A DNA stretch of 64,000 bases from Helichrysum umbraculigerum. Its lineage: Eukaryota; Streptophyta; Magnoliopsida; Asterales; Asteraceae. The stretch lies in the NCBI GenBank assembly GCA_949592205.1, contig CATIUR010000004.1:10648001-10712000 (forward strand), written 5' to 3'. Below the pieces are notes generated by a model. It saw only the letters and a list, made by a program, of their open reading frames with translations, did no database searches and was not told the origin of the DNA. This document shows, in pieces, positions 1-12,101 of this stretch. The translations under genes and the position numbers were made by a program. Position 1 is the first letter of the stretch. Every line of letters begins with the position of its first letter.

Positions 1-763
1 ACAAATGACATATGGGAAATGTCCATCATACCCCTCATATTATTATTAACTTAAAATTAGAAAGTTAGAAAGTCAAATCAATATGAACGAAAATAATTGT
101 ATTTATGGAACTAATTTGTAATTATAAAAATTATAATAATAACAAGTAAAAATCCCAATTATTTTTCAATTTTATAGCAAAATTCGTTATATACGATAGG
201 GAGTAATATTATTCTCATTCATTTTTATAGGTTTTTGCAACCATTTTCTAACCAAATCAAGTACATATAAGTATCATCATAGTAATCTTTGTTCATGTGA
301 GTATATTTTAATGCATAAGTAGTATGTGTGAGTAATCTACTCATCATACATACTCCTTCAACAAAGCTCCTTCATATTCATCATGATTATAAAATCAGAA
401 AACTTGATTAGTTATTCTTAAGCGACAATCACGATAACCACTATCTTTTGTGATCGTTGCAGACCATTGTCGTTTTTTTTTTAAGTTACCGCTACATAGT
501 GCGGGTACTCTACTAGTACTTATAGATTCATTGACCATGTTCTTAAACTGATTTTATATTTGTAGGAGTCGTTTCTCTTAATTAGAATTGCTTCCATAAC
601 GTTAAGAGTTGACTTCCTAAATTTCAAGATTCTTAATGAAAGAGTATGTCTATCTCTTCTTGCTTTAGATTCAATCTCATTAATGAACATAAAAGTGTCA
701 TATCATCATCAATACTCTAAAGCAAAACTAAGACACTAGGCCGTTTATTCATTTTTTAAACAA
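1..763. other. AT-rich intergenic DNA
   Basis: No coding region longer than a few dozen codons and no recognisable element was seen here. The sequence is AT-rich with short homopolymers. It ends at the left copy of the direct repeat that borders the large element to its right. Confidence 0.6.
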
Positions 764-1883
764 TATACACGCAGTACGTGGTTCAAGTACGCAGTCCTTT
801 TTTGGTACGCACGATACGCAGCCATTTACATCCAGCCACGTCTACCTTCTTCTTCGATCCCCTTCATGCTTCGATCTCCAGTATACACGGTGCTAATAAG
901 GGTATATTAGTAATTTACCTCCTCCTCCAATATGACGTTAAGTTCCGTTGATTTTCGTTAACCTTCTTCCTATATGAACGATTTCCTTTCATTTTTTCAA
1001 AGGACTTGTTAGAAAATTCCATCAATTCACTCTCACTATTTTTCGAAATTCTATCAATTTACTCTCGATTTCAATCATGATGATGACGATGATTTAGAAA
1101 CTGAAAGTACCTATATTTACACTCTGTTAACCATTTTAGTTCTTGTAATTTTTATAATCAATTAGGTTAGATAGTTTTTGGTGATTAATTAGATTAAATT
1201 GATTATTTATATGATACATTTAGAGTAAATTTGAAATTATTAATTACTAAATTGCATTTATATTAGCTTAATTGTGTTTGATTTCAAAATAATTAAGCAA
1301 TTGTTGATTAATGAGTTTATTGTCAGTAAGTCTGTTGTGTATTGTGTATCATTTGTTAATGTGCATAAATAATTAGTTTTGTTTATTTCATTGAGACATT
1401 TTGAATTAATGTATTGTTATCAAATTTATTTCAATTAATATATGATTTTTGATGTTATGTGTATATTTCACCAGTCTATTATCTTTTTTTTATCTTATTG
1501 GGTTCTTTTCAGCTGTTTATTGTGTAGCAGGTTTAAATGATCCAGATTTTAGTGTATAAAAGTTTGGAATTCAAGTGTTAAAACCTGATAGGAAAGTTCA
1601 GTGGATTCAAGATGTTGAGGATGGATTGAAACCTATTATAGGTATGAAGCTTATATGAAGTTTGTTTGATACATATATAAATGATACACAATACACATGT
1701 ATTAATTCTCTTTTTGTGTTTTCCTCTTCCATATGTCTAAGGTTGATTGATTATAGGATTTAGAAATAACTATAATTTGTGTATTTCTACTTTGTGCATC
1801 ATAGTAAATTAATATTTGCTTCATGTGACTATGGTTGATTAATTAGGGTTTAGGATTAAATGTATATATAATTTGACAGCAAA

Positions 1884-2813
1884 GATAGAGAATTTATGGT
1901 TTGGGAACCAGTTACATTCGTTCATGGTGAAAACTGGTAACAACATAAGTGGTTTTTGCAGTGAGTGCTTTGGTTGATATGTATTCAAAAAGTGGGTGCT
2001 TCAATGAAGCTTATGAGTCCTTTAATGGATGTGATTGTGGGTCAGTGGATGTGGTTTCAAAAAACGTTGTTGTTGCTGCCTGTTGCACAGAAGGAAAGTT
2101 AGATATGGCCTTAGAAATTTTCTCAAGCCCGCCAGAGTTAAATGTTGTGGCATCTTGGAATACAATGATCACGAGTTATGCTCAACATGGGTACGATACA
2201 AATGTCATTGAGTTAGCTGTTTGTAGGAACCAAAAAGGATTTAGATGGAATGAGCATACTTTTGCTGGTGTTTTAAGTGCTTGTTCGTCTTTAAACAGTT
2301 TAAAAATGGGGAAAGAACTTCATGCTAAAGTCTTGAAGGAGATAATGAGCTTGAATCCGTTCATTAGTAGTGGAATCGTTAATGTATATTGCAAAAGTGG
2401 CGACATGAGGTATGATGAATCAGTCCATTCAACAATTGGAGTCGAGAATAAATTTTCTACCACTTCAATGATTGTTGGATACTCTTCACAACACAATATG
2501 CTACAAGATCGAAGGATCTTTGATTCTTTAACAACAAAGAATTCTGTGGTCTGGTCGGCTATGTTTTCTGATATTTGAACTGTCATTTGCTGTGAAAATG
2601 TTTTTGAACTATTTCAGTTGTTCAGAGCCGAAGAAACAACGGTTCCTGATGGTTCGATTATTACAACCATACTTGGTGCATGTGCTATACAAGCTACCGT
2701 TGATCCTGGAATACACATACATGAAGAATGAGGATTTCAATAGATGGGAAAATAACAGTGCGTTAACTGACATGTACTCGAAATGTGAAACATAACGTAT
2801 GCACGAAGATTCT
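1884..2813 (+). pseudogene. PPR protein (PLS-type) gene fragment, frameshifted
   Basis: The longest open stretch (1949-2578, about 209 codons) has repeated signatures of plant pentatricopeptide repeat proteins: VSALVDMYSKSG, VASWNTMITSYAQHG, TFAGVLSACSSL and GKELHAKVLK, each at the expected 30-35 residue spacing. PPR proteins bind organellar RNA for editing or processing. A preceding repeat (NQLHSFMVKTG, near 1890-1935) is in another frame. After the stop near 2578 PPR similarity continues in shifted frames (TILGACAIQ near 2670, LTDMYSKCE near 2765). No organellar targeting peptide and no E or DYW tail were seen. It is a decayed internal piece of a PPR gene, probably carried by the surrounding element. 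Confidence 0.8.
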
Positions 2814-3177
2814 TTGAACGCATTAAGTTTAGGAAAAGCTGAACCTAGAATTTGGAAAAGCTTGTACGAGCTATACTTCAGTTCACTGATATCTAAAACT
2901 TTATCAGCTTAGTTGTCCATTTAAGTAGTTCTATGTTCTATTGTAATGACATCTTCTATCCAATTTATATGCAGGTTTTCAAGCAATTTTTTACTGAGTT
3001 TATGTGACCCATTTGATTCGTTTTCCAGCTATTTTAGTATTCGATCAGTGCGACTCATTGGAAAAGCATGACCTGAAATAACTCCATAAGTTAACGTGTC
3101 AAAATTGCTTTGTGTAATATTATTTATTGGTTGATGGTTGATGCTAACTTTTGAAACATGAAACTACTTCAGGTACG

Positions 3178-3507
3178 AGAGATGCCCAATGTTTTGATTA
3201 TTCCCCGTAGTGCAGATTATAGTGAAGAAGTGTAGTTGGAGATTCGGGTGTGGTTATATATGCTACACAGAAACAAGTTCTCAGTGGTGAAGTATATACG
3301 TGGGTTGAAACTATTGATGGTTCTGATGTTAAACAAACCATATGGCCATGTGCTTCTAGGATTATGAGTAGTGATTCTTTTTCGCATGTATTGTTGTCCG
3401 AACCAACCAAGAAAGCTATTGCATATATGGGTTTTCAGTATATGACACCGGTAAACGTAAAAGATTGGAACTTTGTTATTGTTTGTTATTTGCTTCAGCT
3501 TGTTTAA
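3178..3507 (+). pseudogene. Exon-like fragment of unknown gene
   Basis: An 85-codon open stretch (3250-3507) has balanced, protein-like composition in an AT-rich setting. It is preceded in the same frame by further codons and followed by dense stops. No domain was recognised. It may be another captured exon in the 774-7435 element, or chance. Confidence 0.25.
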
Positions 3508-4261
3508 ATTATATGTATACAATATAATTATAGATACAATGCACTCCCTTTTTAAAAAGGATACAAATACTCTGATTAAATACAGTTTTTATGTGTGATA
3601 CACAATGATCATTCCTAGTTAATTTTTACAAAATATACTCTATACATAGTTTCATATATAAATTGTTTGATCGGTATACTCTATAATTAAATTTGAGACA
3701 TCAATGGCAAACTTGTGGACAGTAACACCATAACATTCATAAAAAACATATTCTATGCTTTATCTTTAAACAAAACAATACAACAATTTAATAAACTTCG
3801 TGCAGTAAATTAAATAAATTCCATTGATGTAGAACATGACTAAAATGGGACAAGCATACATCCAGAATAAATTCCATTGATGTTAGTTCAGTTCAACACC
3901 TCTGAATATTCATCATGTACCATTAAACTTAACTTTTTAAAATACATCATTAAACTTAAGCTTAGAAACACAAGAAATGACTGCACCATTCTCAAATCAT
4001 TCTTCACCATTCTTATCAGTTGAATCTTTGAAGTCATCTCCATCAGTTGTTTCATAATTCATATCATATTCATTTAATTCTCTTCATTTCTTCTTGAATC
4101 TTTTTCTTCGTGTATACCGTTCGTCCGGAAGTCACTTGGTTTGGACTTTTGATATTTCATGCTTGATTTTTTTCACCTTCGTCACATTCTTTTCCTTTCC
4201 CTTGCTCTTGATGATAATCATTGAAATCATCAGTATTAACTGTTTCATCAAAAGTATCGTA

Positions 4262-4990
4262 TGTTCATTGATACAAAATACACCTATGCTAGATACACAA
4301 TGAACGTATGTTACAAAAATGCAACTATTTGAGGAGCAAACCATGAGGAACTTTTGAAAAGTCTACCATCAGTTGTGAATTTTTTTGATACACAATGAAC
4401 ATGTGTTATAAGATGCAGAAATTATGTACGAATTTCGTTGATACACAATACACCTACTCTATATACACAAATGAACATAGACATTATACTAAATCCGTAT
4501 ATTATAGCACATTTTAATCGATACACAATACACCAATGGAAGATACACAATGAACATAGGAATTTATACATGTTGACTGATACACAATACACCTATGCAA
4601 GATACACAATGAACATAGACATTATGTTTTGAACTAAATCAGTATATTATAGCACATTTTAATTGATACACAATATACCTATGGAAGATACACAATGAAC
4701 ATAGGAATTTATGTTTTTAAACTAGTACATGTTGATTGATACACAATACACCTATGCAAGATACATAATGAACATAAACATTATGTTTTAAACTAAATCA
4801 GCATAACATGTTGATTGATACACAATACACCTATTCAAGTTACACAATGAACATAGAAAATTTTGTTTTAACCTAAATCAGTAACACATGTTCATTGATA
4901 CAAAATACACCTATGCTAGATACACAATGAACATAGGAATTTATGTTTTAAACTAAATTAGTAGTTATGCTAGATACATAACACAATGAT
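4262..4990. repeat. Minisatellite of about 40 bp built on GATACACAAT
   Basis: Imperfect head-to-tail copies of a unit read as TGATACACAATACACCTATG, then a short variable part, then GATACACAATGAACATAG run through this stretch. The core GATACACAAT also occurs singly far outside it, on both strands (near 1340, 1690, 3600, 5030-5700 and 6640-6880). Spacing varies because AT-rich filler of different length separates the copies. Confidence 0.8.
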
Positions 4991-5617
4991 TAACATATCA
5001 GATTAGATTAATAATAATATTATAATTGATACACAATGCACATATATAAGACTTTAATAACATTTTTATGAAATTATAATTTGATACATCATGCACATGT
5101 ATAGATATTTAATCAGAATCTAAGAAATTTATAATTGATACATAATACACATGTATAAATTTTGTTTTGTTTTCCACTTTCATATGTATGTTAGTTTATT
5201 CCAGTTTTACATGATTGGAAAATCTGATAGGATTGATACACAATAAACATTAGTAAAAACGATGTCTTCGTTTTATTAGTTAAGTTTAAAAACATTCAAA
5301 ACAACTATAATAATGATTATAATTACACCACTTACAATTGATACTCTAGGATTTTTGTGTCAGTGGTTCATTGATTCGGGTATAAATAATTCTAGTAGTA
5401 AATGTAAATTGATACATAATAAACACGTGTAATTTAAAGTTAGTCAATGAGGTTCTAGTTTAACAAAAGCTTGTGTATATATTTAATATAGTATGCTTTA
5501 GAATTATTTTCATTTAAACTGTCATTCAATAGAAATTTAATCACAACTTAACAATATTATAATTGATACACAATGCACACATATAAGAATTTAATCACAG
5601 TTTTATGAAAATTACAA

Positions 5618-5738
5618 TTTGATACACAATGCACATGTATATATAGATATAGATATTTAATAATAATCTGAGAAAATTATACTTGATACATAATGGACAT
5701 GTATATATAGATATAGATATTTAATAATAATCTTCTAT
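5618..5738. repeat. Tandem duplication of about 62 bp
   Basis: A block containing a GATACA...AATG...CATGTATATATAG core followed by ATATAGATATTTAATAATAATCT occurs twice in a row with few differences. It is a local expansion of the GATACACAAT family. Confidence 0.65.
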
Positions 5739-5934
5739 CTAACTCGCCTGACCCACCCATTTTATCACAGGTTTGTTAGGTTAAATACATTTAAGGGAAC
5801 TTTTGACCCCCTTGACCCATTCAACTAATCTGACATTTTTCCTTTGTAAATATTCTATCCTACAAGTTTCACTACTTAGCAATCATAGACACATGATGAC
5901 CTATTTGCATATGAATCAGTGGAAATTAATACGT

Positions 5935-6060
5935 CTATTCAAAAAGAAAAATCAAATCTTTTGCTACTAAAAAGAACCTGTCTTCCTCTGGAACATCAGT
6001 CTGAGTTAGCTTCACAACTATGACTCTAGGTTCAGGCTCTTCTAAAACCAACCTCACCTG
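5935..6060 (-). other. Short exon-like open stretch, unidentified
   Basis: On the minus strand about 40 codons (containing VRLVLEEPEPRVIVVKLTQ) look protein-like, and the reverse strand shows a CAG acceptor-like sequence at the upstream edge. No family was recognised. It may be a captured exon in the large element or chance. Confidence 0.2.
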
Positions 6061-7445
6061 CACAAGTAAACACACATTATTGATGATTCTTTGATAACTA
6101 ATATGGCTCCCTATGTGCAAAAAAGAAGAACATCAACTTCAAAGACAAACTATTATGACCTAGACAAAAGACCACTTTATGATGCAAACATAGATATACA
6201 GTGCTCGTACACACATCTACCATGAGTTAATAGCTCAAGTTAGCCATTCAATTCAGCAAGCAACAAAACCATTACAATCGACAAGGTACGTGTTACTAAA
6301 CAAAATGGAAGACAAATATAATTGTGTCAGAATTAATAAGATAATGCATGTTACCTGAAGAACATTACTTCAATATTACTGTCAAAGCAATGACCTCTCC
6401 TCATATAATGATATCGATACGCTCTCTACATATGTACACTTAAATTAAGTTCAGGCTGGAACCTCATGTGCCAACAACATCCTCTTAAACTTAGGTTGAT
6501 CTTTAAGATTTCTATTTAATAAAATTGTAACACCACTAAAATTACCAGTTCACCTGCTCTATAGATGGAAGATATAACAAATCGAACTGTTTGACAAGAT
6601 CTTTAACGCAGGCTATAATGTTTATAATTTCAAATTCTATAGAATACACAATACATGAATATGTATATATAAAGCAATACAAAATACTACTATATAATAA
6701 TTTTCAGTTTTACAGACATCTATATTTTTACAATTATAATAATTTAATACACAATACTACTGTAAAAAAAACTCATAGAGATTCAAAAACATACTATTGA
6801 AGATGTATACACATTACACAGTACACAATACATGAAGATGTATATATAAAGCAATACACAATGATGATACCTCAATACATAATGATGATACCTCTTTTTG
6901 AACGATGATACACATTTGAATTAGAAAATTAATTTTCAACAACAATTATGCTAGAATTCAAGCATTCCTTTTGAGACTGATACAGATTGATGCATTTTTT
7001 TTACTTTACACATCAAAAACATTGCGATTAATACAATTAATTTCAACAAAAAAAACAGAAAATTAGGGTTTAGCTTTTTATGAATTTTTTTAGAATTACC
7101 TTACTGTTTGAGGTGATCAATCTTCTTCATCTTTGATGTTATATCTTCATAACGATCAACAATTAATCAGTTGATTGAACGTAATACACAGAAATCATAA
7201 TTGTGAAAACTAAGGTTCTTAAGATGAACAATGGAGTTGATAAAAATGAGTTAATGTAGAACTAACGGCCGTTAGTTTAGTCATGTGTACCAAGGGAGTT
7301 TATCATTTGCCCTTAGCTTTCTATTTAATTACGTATTTGCCACTGCACATGTTTAATTGGAATTGATCAAATGGAAGGTTAGGATGTGTGCGTACACTAT
7401 TTACGTTAGTGTACCCGTGTTCAAGAACCGCCCTCTATACACGCA

Positions 7446-10400
7446 TTCAACATATAAAAAGTGGCATAATAGATCATGCGAATATTAAAAGGCAATCATA
7501 TTCAAAATGGTACTAAATGCCTATCAAAATGGAAAGGTAAACAAATAAATTGACACGGTTTGGTATATTTATTTTGTTCTTATGAAAATGACAATAATGT
7601 ATGTTTTATATTGTCTTGTCAAAATTGTAAATTTTCATCTCTAGAACTCAAATTGAACCTGTTTTTTTTCGAATTTAAAGGATTTGTCACATTCGGACAT
7701 ATATAAAAATTTGTCCTCCGAAAAAAATTGACATTTTGCCACATTCGGATGCAAGTTGCAAGTTGCGACTTGCGACCCGTCTCTTGCGATTTGCGACCGG
7801 CTTCGTGTTAAAGGGGTGTTTGGGATTGCATCAACAATTCTTAAAATATACGCCCTCATTCAATGTTAAAGGGGTGTTTGGGATTGCATTTTGAATAGAT
7901 TATTTGATCATTATGTTCGTAAAACGCAAATAATTATAAATGTTTATTGCTAAAAAGTGATTATCTGCGTTTTGATAGAGTTGGAACAGGTCTTTTCAAA
8001 ACATTATTTTGAAAACGTAAAATCAATTTTGAAAACGCAATCACAAACACGTCTTCAAACAAACCCATTATAATAAATCTCAATGATTAACCTGGTTACA
8101 CATTATATTGAATTCTGATGTTTTTTTTATGTTCTTCTACACTGACCGAGAAGAAACTGTTAGTTAATGTCCAGTGTATCAACTTGAATCTTAGATCATG
8201 AGATATAATTAATTACTATTTTCAAGTAATAATTATCTTACAAAATAATAAAAATGAAAAGTCAAATTCTTATCCATTCGGATTCAAATGAAAGTCATTT
8301 GACAATATAATAGCATGTATGATTGAGAGTATGCGTGTTATTGACCCAAATCATTTTTTTGAATGATCTACAAATTTTAGATTCATGTTTGATGACATAC
8401 ATGAATTGTTGACATACATAAATATTCCTACTTTAACAATAATAAAATAATGTGCCCCGAATATTATATGAAACGGATGCGGATGTAAAGAGAGGCAGCT
8501 ACCTCTCAACATTGTAATAATATTTCCTTTGATCAATTGTAACATTTCCTTCAACATTGTTAAAGTTTTTATAATTTACATCTCTAGTTAAAAAAAAACA
8601 AAAAAACAACCTTTGAATTGAAGTTTTGTCAAATTATGTAAAAAACACCTTTTAAAGGTATCAAAAATAATAATATGGCGCGAATATTTTATGAAGCAGG
8701 TGTGGATGTAAAAGGGGGATGGTTAGACCTCTCAAATTTTTTCAAATTATGTAAAAAGGAACATCTTTTTTTTTTTCTTTCTTTTTAGGTAATATTGATG
8801 ATATTTTATAACTTTTTTTTCTAGTGAAAATAAGAAATGAATAAAAAGAATTATGTTTGTCTCCTCAACAAATATATCATGGCTCCGCCCCTGATTTGAA
8901 GTAGAAAAAAATATATGCATGTGTAGTAGTTTTGTTAAAAATTAGATTAATTAACAATCAATAAGAAGTCACAAGGGATTAATGTGAATATGTGATTAAA
9001 ACATTTTATTATTCATATATGTATATATGATGTATATTATAACCTGAATTACCTTTCGATTTTAGTTTGTCAATTCACGACTGATTATAAGTATGAATGC
9101 TGATCACAAGTCGACACAGCCGATGCGATGGTTTAATTGAATACAACATTATTAACTACTCGTAATAAATAAGGTTTTACACCTACGTGTTACCTACATA
9201 TATGTCCATGATTGAAACGTTAAGAATAAAAGTATTATTTTTATATATATCTCATAGAAGGAGTATAATATAATAATAATAATACTATACATTAAAGTAG
9301 ATGTTTCAAGATATCTTATATCATCATCATTATATATTAGGGGGAAAATGCAGGAATTGAAAGAGAGTTGAAAGCAATAATATTCGTATTTAATCAAATA
9401 ATTAACAAACCTTGACGTTTTAAAACCTAAGTTGACATTAACAAATATCTCTTTAATTGTCGTCTTAAGCTAAAACGTTGGTGTTAGGCTTGTTGATGGA
9501 AGGTTAACCGGAGATTCGGTTAACCCAAAACATCCGGTTAACTGATTATTTCGATTTGGTTATTCAGTTAACCGTGTGTCAAATACTCCGTAATATATTT
9601 CATTAATAGTGGAGTAAATAATAACACACAAATACACTTTATAAGTAAGTATATATTATATTTAAAACACTTTAATCATTTAAGTATAAATTGATAAGCA
9701 AACTTCATTAACGATCATCATATCATCGGTAATAAAATTTTGTAATTATACTGGTGAAAGTCCCACAAATATGCCCATAACTGGAAGTGACCAAAAAGTT
9801 GTCTACTGATTTGCTTGATTTGCTTTAGTGAATAGTTAACAGAACAAAACTCTCAGCTCCAATTTTTGAGGAAGTAAACAAATTTATGAAAACGAGGCTC
9901 TATCACACAGCACGCAAAGAAGCAATACTTGTACGCGCACAAGCTCCCCACGGTGCTTCGTCGTGCCTTAATCTGCTACTTCAGCAATTGAACTGAACAT
10001 ATAAAGTGTATCCAGCTGAAATGGAACCTACGAATTTGCTTGGCTGGGCGCTTCTTGAGCCATGTAGTTTAGTTATTTGAGTTTTCCATGCGACGCATAT
10101 TTTTTGATCTTGTACTAAAATCAACATTAACATATCAACATATATTATTAAGAGAATAGCTATGAGCACTTAACAATCCTTTAACCTTTTTTGATAATTG
10201 AGAACAAATTATGTATTTTATGAAAGTAATCGAATCTCTAGTGCATACTTTTCTATTTGTGGATTTTATTGACTACATATCAATTATTGCAATTCGATGG
10301 TCATATCAATGATTTTGCTATTAATGTTGATCATTTGACTGATCAAAAAATCGATAAAATGTTCAGTGGTACATCATTTTAAAGCTTTACTGAGTTGGAA

Positions 10401-10751
10401 ATCAAGATTGAAAATGTTAATATTAATTAGCATAAAAACACGAAGAAAAGCATTATTAGTAACGCAATAAAAGGGCATTAGACACATGAAGTTTTATATT
10501 TATCATTTTTAACCTTTAGATGTTATGTATATACACAAATGAACCTTCAGTTATAGCTAACAGTACAAACGCATCCGTATATCGACTACACACTTACTGA
10601 ATTATTTATTATTATATATATACTCCGTAGTTTAATTTTAAAAACCCATTGGCCCGAACAAATTCCAATTACTTGAAAATTAGCGATAGGATCAACACAC
10701 ATTTGTATATTTCCCCAATCAATAAGTGAGCGTGTGACAACATAGTGGATT
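7446..10751. other. AT-rich intergenic DNA with MITE debris
   Basis: No gene was found. Contents that can be seen are a putative MITE at about 7810-8070, two diverged copies of a block containing GGATGTAAA(A/G) followed by an ACCTCTCAA string (near 8470-8510 and 8700-8740), and a short GGTTAACCG-rich inverted-repeat remnant at 9503-9575. The rest is low-complexity AT-rich sequence. Confidence 0.55.
7810..8070. mobile_element. MITE-like element with GGGTGTTTGGGATTGCAT end
   Basis: The left end, GGGGTGTTTGGGATTGCAT, occurs twice (near 7812 and 7870), so the end itself was duplicated. The right end reads GCAATCACAAACACG, inverted relative to it, and the inside contains complementary runs such as AAAACGCA / TGCGTTTT. 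No target duplication could be fixed. Confidence 0.5.
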
Positions 10752-10760
10752 ACTAATCAT

Positions 10761-11636
10761 GAGTAAGGTTCAAATGAGTACACCAATTTTGAGTGAGAAT
10801 GAGGGAACCAACAGATTTCAGTCATGTGTCACTTTATTCTCTCTCCTCCACACTTTATTCTCTCTCCTTCACATTTTTAAAGATTAAATATCTCACAAAC
10901 GGTAAGTCGAAAAATCATGAAAATTGCACCATAAAATTCAGCGTTTTCTCCTCTTCGATTTGCCGTCCATCAAGGCATACTTTTGACAACTTTTTTTTTT
11001 CTCATTTTTTGGTGGGTTTCACAAATTAGTAACACATGTGTTAGTGATTAGTTGTACATTTAATTTGTGGTTAAGGTTAGGGTTTAGGGTTAGGTTTAGG
11101 GTTTAGTAGGGTGTATGGTTTAGGGTTTATAAGGGTTTAGGGTTTATAAGGGGTTCAAGGTTTAGGGTTTAGAAGGGGTTCAAGGTTTAGGGTTTAGAAA
11201 GATTTAGGGTTTAGCGTTTTGTAAAGCGTTTAGGGTTTAGGGTTTGGGGTTTAGGGGTTAGGGTTTAGGGTTTGAGGTTTGGGGTTTCGGGGAGAAACCC
11301 CAAACCTCAAACCCTAAACCCTAACCCCTAAACCACAAACCCTAAACCCTAAACGCAACACTTTAACACATGTGTTAGTAAATGTGAAACCCACCAAAAA
11401 AATGAAAAAAAAAAACTTTTCGAAAGTATGTCTTGAGGGACGGCAAATCGAAGAGGAGAAAACGAAGAATTTAATGGTGCAATTTTCATAATTTTTCGAT
11501 TTGTCGTTTGTGAGATAAATGATGTTGGGGGTAAATGGGTTTTGTATATGTGGAACATTCTCTTTGTACACATGGCTTGATATCATTGTTTCCCTCATTC
11601 TCACACAAATTCCTATTCTCATTTGAACCCTACCCT
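10761..11636. mobile_element. Foldback Mutator-like element with telomere-like core
   Basis: The ends are inverted: the left begins GAGTAAGGTTCAAATGAG and the right, reverse-complemented, begins AGGGTAGGGTTCAAATGAG. The flanks ACTAATCAT (10752-10760) and ATTAATCAT (11637-11645) form a 9-bp target duplication with one mismatch. Long inverted arms, for example around TCTTCGATTTGCCGTCC, enclose TTTAGGG-type repeats on one side and CCCTAAA-type repeats on the other. It encodes nothing obvious. A relative lies at 47518-48242. Confidence 0.75.
11227..11355. repeat. Near-perfect palindrome of telomere-like heptamers
   Basis: Arms of about 61 bp made of GTTTAGGG-type units (left) and CCCTAAAC-type units (right) pair around a few-base loop at about 11289-11293. 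Only one mismatch was noticed. More degenerate TTTAGGG units run leftward to about 11070. These are interstitial copies of the plant telomere heptamer inside a foldback transposon. Confidence 0.85.
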
Positions 11637-12101
11637 ATTAATCATTAATGTGCATCAACATTCAAAATCATATATTGTACAGCTCCTATATGGAAAAAAA
11701 AAAAAAAAAAGGAATATCACAATCTCCATTGCCAAAAAGGACCCATGTCTTTAATTCTTGCCAGAAAAGGATTGTTTTTGTCAAAAATCTTAAATTAAGG
11801 GGAATATCGCTTGATCAAGTTTTTTAATTTACAAAATCAAGGCTGGTTAAAGTTGAGGCTTGTTATTTATAAACAATTCATACCACAAATAAGGGTTTAA
11901 AACATTTGGAGTCATGAGCACGGTCACTTAAGGTTTCAAAATTGAAGCGACAAATTCGTATTTAAAAGATGGCGAATTGTGAAATTGAAGGTTGTTTGTG
12001 TGTTCATAATGCGAGAATGTGAACTTTTTGGATACGTAGGAACCCTAGCAAGTCATTTCAAGAATCAATTTTGTATAAAAACAACTTTGATCGGGTGATA
12101 T

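Larger units (their letters stand above)
774..7435. mobile_element. Probable Mutator-like (Pack-MULE-type) element carrying gene fragments
   Basis: The 10-bp string TATACACGCA occurs at 764-773 and again in the same orientation at 7436-7445, fitting the 9-10 bp target duplication of Mutator-like elements. The sequences just inside are loosely inverted: the left end reads GTGGTTCAAGTACGCAG and the reverse complement of the right end reads GCGGTTCTTGAACACGG. No transposase was found, so the element would be non-autonomous. It holds a broken PPR gene, other exon-like scraps and a minisatellite. The terminal repeats are degenerate and the boundary call rests mainly on the direct repeat, so it could be a coincidence of two unrelated edges. 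Confidence 0.5.

Noticed and set aside
4262..4990. CRISPR-like array
   Set aside because: The units vary in length, the spacers are not unique, and the sequence is plant nuclear DNA.
11314..11622. Open frames within the foldback element
   Set aside because: They are read through inverted arms and telomere-like repeats, and similar frames occur at 47937-48230 for the same reason.
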